A DNA stretch of 42,039 bases from CAYZMH01 sp964479445 (GCA_964479445.1 CAYZMH010000013.1:1-42039), one strand, 5' to 3'; positions 32,256-40,502 are shown, counted from the stretch's first letter. The notes: generated from the letters alone by a model not told the origin. Program-made: numbers and translations.

Positions 32256-33529
32256 GTCGATGTAAATTTACCTTTTTCCGCCCAGAGTCCGGTGGCCGGA
32301 TTGGAGATATAGTAGATTTCTTCGCCATCGGGCATGCGATTCCAGCCATCCTTCAGCTTCGCGGGATCATACCGTTTCATCATCTCTTCCGGATCCGCAT
32401 ATTCGTAATTCACCCCCCGGATCTCCTCTTCGGTGAGTCCGCCCGCACAATACGTCACCCTGAAGCGGTTCTCGGTGGACCCATGGATCAGGTGCGCCGC
32501 TGCACTGAGGTTCGCTTCCAGGTCGGGATTCTTTTCCACGTACCCGAGCACCTCCCGAGTGGTCCGGTATCCGTATTTCCTGATCAGCCGGTCGATCTCG
32601 CCATCTTCCCCGAACGACTTCACACCGGGAGCCAGCACCACCAGTTCGCCCTCATCTGCAATCGCCATGCGGGTCCGGTAGATACTCTTATTCCCCAGCC
32701 AGGTACTCTTGAATTCGCCGGGATCCAGGTAGACCACCACCTTTTTCAGCGGCTCATCAACCATCTCAAAATTCACCTCCAGCGACAGCTCCGCCGCCTG
32801 CCTGAAACACTCCTCGTCGTCACCGATATAGAGTCCCCGCATCACCAGCTCCCCGGCATTGTTCCTTCCCACCACCGTCAGTACATATACCAGCGGCATC
32901 GTTTTCGCAAAATGGTCCGACGCATAATTGAGCACGCGCCGCACCGGGGTGTCGGCATGGCCCATCATTCGTTCCAGTCCGTACGCCGCCCCCAGGAAAT
33001 GACTCTTATTGATCCCTTCAGGACCCCCCGTACCCACGAAAATATTTTTATTGTAGTTGGCCATTCCCACCACCTCGTGGGGAACCACCTGTCCCACCGA
33101 CAGGATCAGGTCATGACCGCCTTCAACCAACATGCGGTTAACCTGCGCCGGCCACGGGTAGTTCACGCGGCCTTCCGAGACCTCCTCCACGAACGATCCG
33201 GGTACTTCTCCCAGGGTCACCACGTCGTTTCTCCAGTCGTGTACACGGAACAACCCCCGCGGGACCGGTCCGTACATTCTCTCCAGTTCGTCGTCTGTCA
33301 TGGGTGCATGCGTCCCCAGGGCCGGAAGCACGGCGGTGAGCCGCTTTTCATAGTACTCCCATACCAGGCGGGTAATAAGGCCGGCCTTACTGTGAGCCCG
33401 GGTGGCATCGGGGGGAACAGCCAGCACGTTGCGGCGTTCACCCAGCTGATCCAGGGCGTCATACAATAATTCCCGTATCTCATCCATGCCCAGTTCCAGG
33501 GTGGACGATCCCTTGGCTGCATAGATCAT
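32252..33529 (-). CDS. LarA-family (DUF2088) nickel-pincer hydroxyacid racemase/epimerase homologue
   Basis: Homologue of lactate racemase LarA, which swaps the configuration at C2 of 2-hydroxy acids using the nickel-pincer nucleotide cofactor. The 425 residues match the family length. Conserved points: DATR (41-44, the DxTR motif), H74 in GTHAP, H151 in VPHEVVG, K161 in ANYNKNI and H177. In LarA the catalytic and metal-binding H174, K184 (the cofactor-bearing Lys) and H200 are spaced 10 and 16; here H151, K161 and H177 have the same spacing, so the active site looks intact. The usual GFSGG before the Lys is GMANYN, so the substrate probably differs from lactate. It overlaps its neighbours (HAD, pdxB) by 4 bases each. 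Cofactor genes larB, larC and larE are not in the window. Confidence 0.82.
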   Translation of the reverse strand: MIYAAKGSSTLELGMDEIRELLYDALDQLGERRNVLAVPPDATRAHSKAGLITRLVWEYYEKRLTAVLPALGTHAPMTDDELERMYGPVPRGLFRVHDWRNDVVTLGEVPGSFVEEVSEGRVNYPWPAQVNRMLVEGGHDLILSVGQVVPHEVVGMANYNKNIFVGTGGPEGINKSHFLGAAYGLERMMGHADTPVRRVLNYASDHFAKTMPLVYVLTVVGRNNAGELVMRGLYIGDDEECFRQAAELSLEVNFEMVDEPLKKVVVYLDPGEFKSTWLGNKSIYRTRMAIADEGELVVLAPGVKSFGEDGEIDRLIRKYGYRTTREVLGYVEKNPDLEANLSAAAHLIHGSTENRFRVTYCAGGLTEEEIRGVNYEYADPEEMMKRYDPAKLKDGWNRMPDGEEIYYISNPATGLWAEKGKFTST

Positions 33530-34413
33530 AATACGTTCCAGTGTGGTTTATCAGGCAGAAAGGAGTCAAACTCCTTCTCCAGTTCCGTTTCATAATCACC
33601 AGCATACGTTCCATTAAAGAAGCGGTCCAGTCCTTCATTCAGGAGGCGGTCCCATGACTCCTCCTCGTGGCCCGGATTGACGGGAAAGAACAATACGTTG
33701 TTCGACCGGGCGGCTTTCAGGTCTCCGGGTGCATCCCCGATCATCAGGATCCTGTCGGAAGAATACTTCCCCACCGCTGCCATAGCCAGGTGCTCGGTCT
33801 TGGTACCATACTCCTGTCCGGCAATCACCCGCACAAAGGAGTCGATGCCGTTCTCTTTCCACTCCCGCTCCAGGGCCTCCACCGGCGTCTGCGACACCAC
33901 AATGGCATCGGCCTGCTCATTGAGCTTTTCCAGCGATTCCCTGACCCCCGGGAAGGGAGGCATGCCGTAGACCAGCTCTTTAATGTCTTCATTCACCTTC
34001 AGCGACCAGCGAAGAGCCAGGTCGATATCGGCATCGTTGATCCGCGATGCATACTCCTTCAGCGCGGGATTCCCAAGTTTGGACTCCTCCTGGGTCCATT
34101 TCTTAAGGGCCGTCATGTCGGGAAGCTTCATCCCACGGTCATGCACTTCGGGTCGTTGTCCGAGCAACCTGAACGCCTCCAGCACAGCCAGGAAACGATT
34201 TACGCCCCGGGTTTTGGAGTAGAGGTTGGTAAACTCCCAGGTCTCCCGGGCATACTTGGATATTTTCTGTAATTCGTAAAACTTGATGAAATTGGGACAG
34301 AAGCACTCCTTCTGCTTGATCTCCATCGTGTCAAAAGCGCAGCCGTCGGAATCGATCCCGATAAAAAAATCCTTCGTGGGTTCCAATGACTTGAGTTGTT
34401 CCTGCAGGTTCAT
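33526..34413 (-). CDS. HAD-superfamily hydrolase
   Basis: Predicted cytosolic phosphatase of 295 residues with all four HAD motifs: D21xD23 in GIDSDGCAFDT, S174 in VVSQT, K205 in GTKTEHLA and the acidic pair D227/D231 in IGDAPGDLKAA. A helical cap lies between motifs I and II (about 40-150). The substrate is not known; as it lies between a PFK homologue and a LarA homologue in a hexuronate operon, a phosphorylated sugar or sugar acid is likely. Its stop overlaps the LarA-like start by 4 bases. Confidence 0.85.
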   Translation of the reverse strand: MNLQEQLKSLEPTKDFFIGIDSDGCAFDTMEIKQKECFCPNFIKFYELQKISKYARETWEFTNLYSKTRGVNRFLAVLEAFRLLGQRPEVHDRGMKLPDMTALKKWTQEESKLGNPALKEYASRINDADIDLALRWSLKVNEDIKELVYGMPPFPGVRESLEKLNEQADAIVVSQTPVEALEREWKENGIDSFVRVIAGQEYGTKTEHLAMAAVGKYSSDRILMIGDAPGDLKAARSNNVLFFPVNPGHEEESWDRLLNEGLDRFFNGTYAGDYETELEKEFDSFLPDKPHWNVL

Positions 34414-34460
34414 ATTGTTCTTTTTTTATGGTTTATCGTATGTGTTTGTAATGTGTACAT

Positions 34461-35741
34461 TTACAGGGCCTCCGGGGTGTATCCAGGGAGCTTCTGCGGG
34501 GCAAACTTCTTCTCCAGCCGGGCAAACCGCTGACGGCCGTTCACCATGGGAACGCTCACCCAGTCCTCCCCGATAAGTGGCCGCACGTAGGCAAGGAATT
34601 CGTCGGTCACATCCGTGCGATCGGCGCTGATCCACTTTTCGGGGAAGGTGCGTTCCGAGAGGGCTACCTTCTCCAGCGGCACCTTGTCGTAATGAACGTT
34701 GTAGATGAATCCCGGCTCCCTGAGGATCGTGGCCATCCACCCGTTCCCCTCGTTCATGGCGATATCCACCGCCTTCTGGCCCACCCGGTACGCTTCATCC
34801 AGATCGACCGTGGAGGCGTAAACGGCCGTATCGCGCTGATCGGTGCCCATTACCTGGCCCCGGGCCTTGCCGCGCGCCTGCAGTCCTTTACCGTTCAGGT
34901 AGTTGACCACCGTTTGAAAAACCGACTGCCGGGAGCTGCCAAACGAGGTGTGTCCGAATGAATCCTTCACCTCGCCCAGCTCCCCCACGTCAAAGCCTTC
35001 ACTCACCACGACAATGCAGCGCCCATCCTGCTTCAACCGCTCGTTTACCCTGTCGGCCATCTCCTCCAGGCTCATCCCCGATTCGGCGAGATAGATCTGG
35101 AGTGGTATCTGCCGACCGGGATCGGCCAGCCGCGCCGCAGCCGGGATATACCCGATCTTTCGACCCATGGCCTGCAACACAAGCACCGGGTCGGCCGGGG
35201 AAGAACCGCGGTTCTCCTCGTCGGCGTTCTGCACGATGTGCGACCAGTACCGGGCCACGCTTCCATACCCCGGGGTGTGGTCAATCAATTTGAACTCACT
35301 GTCTCCCACGTCATTATCAATGGTTTTGGGCACCCCCACCGCCACCAGGTCGAGTCCCTGTTCACGAGCCATCTCGCTTACGCGGAACGCGGTGTGCTGG
35401 GAGTCGTTACCCCCGATGTAAAAAAAGTACCCGATATCGTGGGCTTTCATCACCTCGATGACGCGGGCCATATCCTTCTTCTGGTGATCCTTCAGCTTGT
35501 ACCGGCATGTGCCCACGGAACCTGCCGCAGGGGTGGTACGGAGCAGGGCGATCTCCTCTTCCGGCTGGGCGGAAAGATCCAGCAACTCCTCCTTCAACAC
35601 TCCTTCAATGCCATGCCAGCCAGCGTATATCCTGCCGAAATGACCGGGAAACATACGACAGGTTTCAATGATCCCCCGGAGGGAGGAGTTGATCACGGGG
35701 GACGGACCCCCGGATTGTGCGACGATTACATTTTTTGCCAT
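34461..35741 (-). CDS. 6-phosphofructokinase family, PPi-type
   Basis: Phosphofructokinase-fold phosphotransferase of 426 residues. Start NVIVAQSGGPSPVINSS; GGND at 110-113, where ATP-dependent enzymes have GGDG; PKTIDND at 138-144, where the Lys (in place of Gly) is typical of pyrophosphate-dependent PFKs; then HTPGYGSVARYW and MGRKIGYIPAAARL. The residues favour PPi as phosphoryl donor and fructose 6-phosphate as the default substrate. It is placed 20 bases after uxuA and 47 bases before the HAD gene in the hexuronate operon. A different sugar or sugar acid could be the real substrate, because PFK has no evident job in this pathway. Confidence 0.85.
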   Translation of the reverse strand: MAKNVIVAQSGGPSPVINSSLRGIIETCRMFPGHFGRIYAGWHGIEGVLKEELLDLSAQPEEEIALLRTTPAAGSVGTCRYKLKDHQKKDMARVIEVMKAHDIGYFFYIGGNDSQHTAFRVSEMAREQGLDLVAVGVPKTIDNDVGDSEFKLIDHTPGYGSVARYWSHIVQNADEENRGSSPADPVLVLQAMGRKIGYIPAAARLADPGRQIPLQIYLAESGMSLEEMADRVNERLKQDGRCIVVVSEGFDVGELGEVKDSFGHTSFGSSRQSVFQTVVNYLNGKGLQARGKARGQVMGTDQRDTAVYASTVDLDEAYRVGQKAVDIAMNEGNGWMATILREPGFIYNVHYDKVPLEKVALSERTFPEKWISADRTDVTDEFLAYVRPLIGEDWVSVPMVNGRQRFARLEKKFAPQKLPGYTPEAL

Positions 35742-35761
35742 GAGTACTCAGTTTTTTTAGT

Positions 35762-36982
35762 TCAGCTATATACCACATGCGATTTATCGATGCCCAGTTC
35801 CAGCCCTCTCAGCTCAGCCATTCCCCTCAGGAGACCGATTGCCGAATAGCCGGGATTGGTCTTCTTTTCCAGATCATCCAGGATGGTATGCCCGTGATCG
35901 GCCCGCATGGGAATGCGATCGTCGGGCCGGTACAGCGACTTTCGTCTTTTTTGTTCTTTGTGAATGGTCAGGATGATGTTGTACATATCCACATCTCCCT
36001 GGAGATGGCCTGTCTCATGGAAGCTGCCATCGGGCTCCCGCTGAGTGCTCCGCAGGTGTGCGAAGTTCAGTTTCGATCCCAGCCGCTCCACGATCCCCAC
36101 CAGTTCGTTTCCGGGGTGAACTGCCAGCGAGCCCGTGCATAAGGTAAACCCGTTATAGATCGAATCCTGCACACGGAGCAGGTATTCCAGGTCGGCCTCC
36201 GTACTGACCACCCGGGGTAGTCCGAACAGGGGAAAAGGGGGATCATCGGGGTGGATCGCCAGCTTCACCCCCGCCTCCTCGGCAACCGGTATTACCTGTT
36301 GAAGGAACCAGGCCAGGTTTTCGCGGTAGGCATCCACCGTCACATCCTCGTACTGGGCCAGCTTCTCTTTGAACGCCTCCAGGTCGTAACCCTCCTGTGC
36401 ACCGGGCAACCCGGAGATTATATTCTTCTGCAGAACATAACACTCCTCATCCGACAGGCTCTCATAGGTCTGCCGGGCTTTCTCTTTCTGCTCTTCGGTA
36501 TATTCGTTCTCAGCACCTTTCCTTCTCAGGATAAAAAGATCGAACGCCATAAATTCTGCCATACTGAACGAGAGGGCCTTTGCCCCATCATCCAGTTCAT
36601 ATTCAAGATTGGTACGTGTCCAGTCCACCACCGGCATGAAATTATAGCACACTGTCTTTATACCGGCTTTTCCAATGTTACGGATGGTTTCTTTGTAATT
36701 CCTCACATACTTTTCACGGGTGGGGCGACCCAGCTTAATATCCTCGTGAACCGGCACTGATTCGATCACCGACCAGGTGAGACCCCGTTCCCTTGGCGGA
36801 TTCAGGGATCGGTCAAACATGATCATATCCTTTCGCTTCATGATCTCTTCAAGGGGCCAACCTTCCCCTACGGGTATTTCGTGCAGGGCGGTCACAATTC
36901 CGGTTGCCCCGGCCTGCCGTATATCAGTGAGGCTAACCGGATCATCGGGTCCGTACCACCTCCATGTCTGTTCCATGCTCAT
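35762..36982 (-). CDS. uxuA: D-mannonate dehydratase
   Basis: Dehydrates D-mannonate to 2-keto-3-deoxy-D-gluconate; cytosolic. The 406 residues match the UxuA family: start MEQTWRWYGPDDPVSLTDIRQAGATGIVTALHEIP, metal-binding IHPDDPPFPLFGLPRVVS, LCTGSLAVHPGN, NFAHLRSTQRE, DGSFHETGHLQGDVDMY and DHGHTILDDL near the C-terminus. The second Met (36976) is an equally good start. It follows the SDR-type mannonate oxidoreductase by 39 bases, which makes its substrate. Confidence 0.96.
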   Translation of the reverse strand: MSMEQTWRWYGPDDPVSLTDIRQAGATGIVTALHEIPVGEGWPLEEIMKRKDMIMFDRSLNPPRERGLTWSVIESVPVHEDIKLGRPTREKYVRNYKETIRNIGKAGIKTVCYNFMPVVDWTRTNLEYELDDGAKALSFSMAEFMAFDLFILRRKGAENEYTEEQKEKARQTYESLSDEECYVLQKNIISGLPGAQEGYDLEAFKEKLAQYEDVTVDAYRENLAWFLQQVIPVAEEAGVKLAIHPDDPPFPLFGLPRVVSTEADLEYLLRVQDSIYNGFTLCTGSLAVHPGNELVGIVERLGSKLNFAHLRSTQREPDGSFHETGHLQGDVDMYNIILTIHKEQKRRKSLYRPDDRIPMRADHGHTILDDLEKKTNPGYSAIGLLRGMAELRGLELGIDKSHVVYS

Positions 36983-37021
36983 AATACAATCTTATGTACC
37001 CATTATTAACCTTACTTATTC

Positions 37022-37867
37022 TTATACACCTCCGAAAGCGCTGTATCCGCCATCTACCGGTATGCAGATTCCGGTTACGAAATGACTCATATCCGATAGC
37101 AGGTAAAGCACCGTTCCTGTGATATCCCCGGGTTCACCAAAACTGCCCATGGGGGTGTTGGCAATGATCTTCTGTCCGCGTTCGGTAAGATCCCCGCTCT
37201 TTTCGTCCACCAGGAGAAACCGGTTCTGGTGGGTCAGGAAAAACCCCGGGGCGATGGCATTGACCCGCACACCCACCTTTGCAAAATGCACGGCCAGCCA
37301 CTCGGTGAAGTTGTTGACCGAGGCCTTGGCCGCGGAGTAAGCCGGGATTTTGGTAAGCGGTTTGTAAGCATTCATGGAAGATATATTCAGCACCACCCCT
37401 TTCTGCCTTTTTACCATGGGTTTGGTGAATACCATGGTGGGAAGCAGGGTGCCGGTGAAATTCAGATCAAAAACCTTGTTGAACCCCTCCATCTGCAAAC
37501 CGAAAAAAGAGTCCTCCAGGTGATCCAGCTCCTCCTCGGTAAGTTGCTCAAGGGCGGTGGTGGCTTTGGGGGAGTTTCCCCCCGCCCCGTTTATGAGGAA
37601 ATCCAGCTCGCCAACTTCCGTTACAATGCGGTCATGCACCTCCTCCAGGGACTCCTTATCCAGGACATTGCCCTCATAGCCAAAAGCTTTTGTTCCGGTC
37701 TCTTCACTGACTGTCTCGGCCACTTTCCGGGCTGCATCTATGTCAATATCCAGGATCACGGGAACGATCCCCGCCTCCCCGAGTCCGTTTGCAAGAGCCG
37801 ATCCGATCACCCCGCCTCCGCCGGTGATCACGCACGTTTTCCCTTTTAAAGTTTCCAGTGTGTTCAT
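37022..37867 (-). CDS. SDR-type D-mannonate oxidoreductase (fructuronate reductase)
   Basis: Likely reduces D-fructuronate to D-mannonate with NAD(P)H. The 281 residues have an SDR fold: TGGGGVIGSA (15-24), NGAGG (93-97), S163/S164, Y177 and K181 (YSAAK). The long insertion with EEELDHLEDSFFGLQMEGFNKVFDLNFTGT is characteristic of this sugar-acid SDR group, which replaces the unrelated UxuB of E. coli in several phyla. Function is inferred mainly from the position directly upstream of uxuA and from the lack of another fructuronate reductase here. It is the first gene of the minus-strand operon, 192 bases after lacI. Confidence 0.85.
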   Translation of the reverse strand: MNTLETLKGKTCVITGGGGVIGSALANGLGEAGIVPVILDIDIDAARKVAETVSEETGTKAFGYEGNVLDKESLEEVHDRIVTEVGELDFLINGAGGNSPKATTALEQLTEEELDHLEDSFFGLQMEGFNKVFDLNFTGTLLPTMVFTKPMVKRQKGVVLNISSMNAYKPLTKIPAYSAAKASVNNFTEWLAVHFAKVGVRVNAIAPGFFLTHQNRFLLVDEKSGDLTERGQKIIANTPMGSFGEPGDITGTVLYLLSDMSHFVTGICIPVDGGYSAFGGV

Positions 37868-37937
37868 GGGGCTATTTTTTTTCAGATTTAGTCGTTCTTA
37901 AGCGTTCAGCATGAATCTTAGATGATGTATCATATAT

Positions 37938-38046
37938 CGTTCATAGTTCATGATTATCCGACACCCAGTAGTATGTATGATTTATCGTAAATCCGTCAAT
38001 GTTCAAAGTTATCTTACACCCAGTTAACGTTTACAACTTTATCATG
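37938..38046. repeat. Imperfect direct repeat between lacI and the mannonate oxidoreductase gene
   Basis: Two copies of about 50 bases (37938-37986 and 37994-38046), 56 bases apart, share CGT.CA, GTTCA, TTATC, the exact core ACACCCAGT and a final TTTATC. Identity is roughly 70 percent by eye. They lie in the promoter region of the minus-strand operon. Confidence 0.4.
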
Positions 38047-38059
38047 CACGCTTTAGCGT

Positions 38060-39109
38060 TCATCGCTCATAGTAATCGATGTTTTCGCGGGTTAAAATAT
38101 CAATCGGCATGTACTGCACCGGCGTTACCTCCTGCTCCATCACGACCGCGTTGAAAAGGGTTTTCAATCCCTTATAAGCTTGTTCCACCGGGCGCTGGGA
38201 TATCAGGAAATCGATATATTCACGCTTCAGAAATCCGATACTCTCCTGTACCAGGTCGTACCCGATAAGCCGCATCTTCATAACCCCTTTCCTGGCCAGG
38301 TAATCGGCAACCAGGTGTACCCTTGAGTTGGTGGTAAAAATCCCCGTGAAATCATACTTTTTCATCAACGCATCCATCTCACGCTCAAGCCGGTTTTTAC
38401 GCCCCCCGTTCAGATCCAGGGTTACCAGGTGATTGACCTGACCGGTGTGGTCTTCGAACCAGCTGCGAAACCCCCGCTCCCTCCGGATGATGTGCTCGTA
38501 ATTATCTTTCCGCTGAGACAGGTTCACAATGAGCAGATCTCTACCGAATTCCATCCCGTAGCTCATGATCCGCGCCCCCAGGTACCCGCTCTGGTAGGCA
38601 TCCTGCCCGATAAAACTAAGTGACCGGACCCCTTCCAGCCGTGAATTAAACAAGACACAGGATCGGCCTGACTCCTCCCAGCGCTGCAGCATCTCTGCAG
38701 ACTCATCACGGAATACCGGGGCAAACAACAGACCATCGTACTCTCCCGGGTCAACCGATTGCGCCTTACGGGTAAACTCGTTTTTATCATGTTGATCAAA
38801 GACCAGGTATTCCACCTCTATGCCAAAATGGGCGGTCTCCCTCAGCGCCTTGTCAATTCCTTCAACCGGGGCACTCCAGAAGTCGTGTGCGTACACGCTC
38901 CTGGGCATACACACCAGGAAACGGAACCGGCGATTGCTGGCCAGGTTCCTGGCTAACATATGTGGCTCATAACCATGTTCGTGTATAATTTTATCAATGG
39001 CCTTCCGGGTGGATTCAGACACTCCGCTCCGTTTGTGCAAAACACGATCGACGGTTCCCGTGGAAACCCCTGCCATCTGTGCGATATCTTTTATACGAAG
39101 TCCTGACAA
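38060..39109 (-). CDS. LacI-family transcriptional regulator of the hexuronate genes
   Basis: DNA-binding repressor of 349 residues. The N-terminal helix-turn-helix has the LacI layout (RIKDIAQMAGVSTGTVDRVLHKRSGVSESTRKAIDKII, about 5-42), followed by the hinge helix (MLARNLASN) and a periplasmic-binding-protein-like sensor domain. GTVDRVLH marks the subgroup common in Bacteroidota. The start must be TTG 39107-39109: the frame is closed by TAA 21 bases upstream, and the first ATG would cut the HTH. It lies between the two divergent halves of the hexuronate region. A likely operator overlaps the uxaE promoter, and its core recurs inside this gene. The inducer is probably a hexuronate or pathway intermediate (inference). 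Confidence 0.92.
   Translation of the reverse strand: MSGLRIKDIAQMAGVSTGTVDRVLHKRSGVSESTRKAIDKIIHEHGYEPHMLARNLASNRRFRFLVCMPRSVYAHDFWSAPVEGIDKALRETAHFGIEVEYLVFDQHDKNEFTRKAQSVDPGEYDGLLFAPVFRDESAEMLQRWEESGRSCVLFNSRLEGVRSLSFIGQDAYQSGYLGARIMSYGMEFGRDLLIVNLSQRKDNYEHIIRRERGFRSWFEDHTGQVNHLVTLDLNGGRKNRLEREMDALMKKYDFTGIFTTNSRVHLVADYLARKGVMKMRLIGYDLVQESIGFLKREYIDFLISQRPVEQAYKGLKTLFNAVVMEQEVTPVQYMPIDILTRENIDYYER
38883..38897. promoter_or_regulatory. Second operator copy inside lacI
   Basis: TCGTGTGCGTACACG is identical over 15 bases to the operator core at 39217-39231 and lies about 334 bases from it, inside the lacI coding sequence (codons for VYAHD). It may be an auxiliary site for looping or self-repression. 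Confidence 0.55.
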
Positions 39110-39144
39110 ATACTGTTTATTTATTTAATTTACAATTTTTTGCA

Positions 39145-39173
39145 TAAATATATATTTCGTATGCCCCAACAAA
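39145..39173 (-). promoter_or_regulatory. Promoter candidate of lacI
   Basis: On the minus strand TTTG (39170-39173), 17 bases, TATATTTA (39145-39152), one base off consensus, 35 bases before the TTG start. Confidence 0.4.
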
Positions 39174-39187
39174 AATACAGAAAAAAC

Positions 39188-39219
39188 ATTGGAATCGCCA
39201 AGATTTTACTGTAATTTCG
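39188..39219 (+). promoter_or_regulatory. Promoter of uxaE-uxaC
   Basis: ATTG (39188-39191), 20 bases, TAATTTCG (39212-39219), one base off TAnnTTTG. The last three bases overlap the operator at 39217-39232, so a bound repressor would cover the -7 box and start site. Confidence 0.55.
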
Positions 39220-39232
39220 TGTGCGTACACGA
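39217..39232. promoter_or_regulatory. LacI-type operator at the uxaE promoter
   Basis: TCGTGTGCGTACACGA has arms TCGTGT and ACACGA around GCGT. This 16-base near-palindrome has the size of LacI-family sites. It is placed on the -7 box, 22 bases before the uxaE ATG. Confidence 0.7.
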
Positions 39233-39254
39233 TTAAACTTAACAATTTCGCATT

Positions 39255-40502
39255 ATGCTCAATCTTGAAAAATATTCATTTGGAACCGGTGACCGGTTTG
39301 CGGCGCAGGGAAACGCCCAGTTGTCTGCCATAAAGAAAGCCCGGGAAGCCGGGATCGCGCTGGTACCCGTCTGGAACAAATCCCACAGGGAGCACCGGAT
39401 CACAGGCACCTCCCCGTCTGCCACCTATAAAGAAGCGCATGAAGCCGTTCAGACCCTGCAATGGGAAGGTTCCTGGTATGTGGATGCAGACCACATCAAC
39501 CTCTCCAATGTGGACGGATTCCTGGATTACGCCAATTTTTTCACCATTGATGTAGCGGATTTCATTGGAAAGCCGGCCGATGAGCAGGAGATCGCCGACA
39601 TGCTGAAGCGGCTGGAACCCTATCTTGGAGAGCTGGTGATTCCGGGTATAGAGGGTGCATTCAATGTATCTGCGGACATGCTGGAGACGGTGATCCGTAA
39701 ATTCTACGGGGCCGTGAAAGAGGCGGCACTGATCTACCGGCATATTGAAACCCACAAGGGGGCCGGCACCTTTATTACGGAGGTCTCCATGGACGAGGTG
39801 GAAGAAGCGCAGACCCCATTTGAGCTGTTCTTCATCCTGGTGATGGCAGCCCATTTTCAGATCCCTGTGCAAACCATCGCTCCCAAGTTTACCGGCCGGT
39901 TCAACAAGGGGGTTGATTACCAGGGCAACCTGGATCAGTTCCGCAAAGAGTTCGAGGAGGATCTTTTGGTAATCAGCCTTGCTGTCGGGGTGCTGGATCT
40001 GCCCTCCAACCTCAAGCTCAGCATCCATTCGGGAAGCGACAAATTTTCCATCTACCCAGTCATGGGGGAACTCATCCGTAGGCACGACGCCGGAATTCAC
40101 GTCAAAACGGCTGGCACCACCTGGCTGGAAGAGGTGATCGGACTGGCGATTGCAGGTGGAGAAGGGCTGGAGATGGCCCGTTCCGTCTACCGCAATGCCT
40201 TTCAGAGGCGGGAAGAGCTCTGCACACCCTACGCTAACGTTATTGACATCCCGGAGGAGTCCCTCCCCTCCCCGTCAGAGGTGGACCGGTGGTCGTCGGA
40301 ACAGTTTGCAGACACTCTTCGCCACATCCCCGGACATCCCCGGTACAATCCGGCATTCAGGCAACTGATCCACGTGGGGTACAAGGTGGCGGCTGAAGCC
40401 GGAACGGCCTATACCGATCTGCTGGAGAAATACGCTTCGATCATAGGTAAAGAGGTGGAGCAAAACATATACGAACGACACATCCGACGGCTTTTCAGCT
40501 GA
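39255..40502 (+). CDS. uxaE: Tagaturonate/fructuronate epimerase family protein (UxaE)
   Basis: Predicted to interconvert D-tagaturonate and D-fructuronate, which lets galacturonate enter the glucuronate branch without the altronate enzymes. The 415 residues match the UxaE family. Recognisable segments: LEKYSFGTGDRFAAQGNAQLSA at the start, YVDADHINL, the TIAPKFTGRFNKGVDY region, LSIHSGSDKFSIYP and HVKTAGTTWLEEV with conserved His, Asp and Lys residues likely to hold the metal and substrate. It starts 22 bases after the operator and is followed 58 bases later by uxaC, whose products it uses. Confidence 0.88.
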   Translation: MLNLEKYSFGTGDRFAAQGNAQLSAIKKAREAGIALVPVWNKSHREHRITGTSPSATYKEAHEAVQTLQWEGSWYVDADHINLSNVDGFLDYANFFTIDVADFIGKPADEQEIADMLKRLEPYLGELVIPGIEGAFNVSADMLETVIRKFYGAVKEAALIYRHIETHKGAGTFITEVSMDEVEEAQTPFELFFILVMAAHFQIPVQTIAPKFTGRFNKGVDYQGNLDQFRKEFEEDLLVISLAVGVLDLPSNLKLSIHSGSDKFSIYPVMGELIRRHDAGIHVKTAGTTWLEEVIGLAIAGGEGLEMARSVYRNAFQRREELCTPYANVIDIPEESLPSPSEVDRWSSEQFADTLRHIPGHPRYNPAFRQLIHVGYKVAAEAGTAYTDLLEKYASIIGKEVEQNIYERHIRRLFS

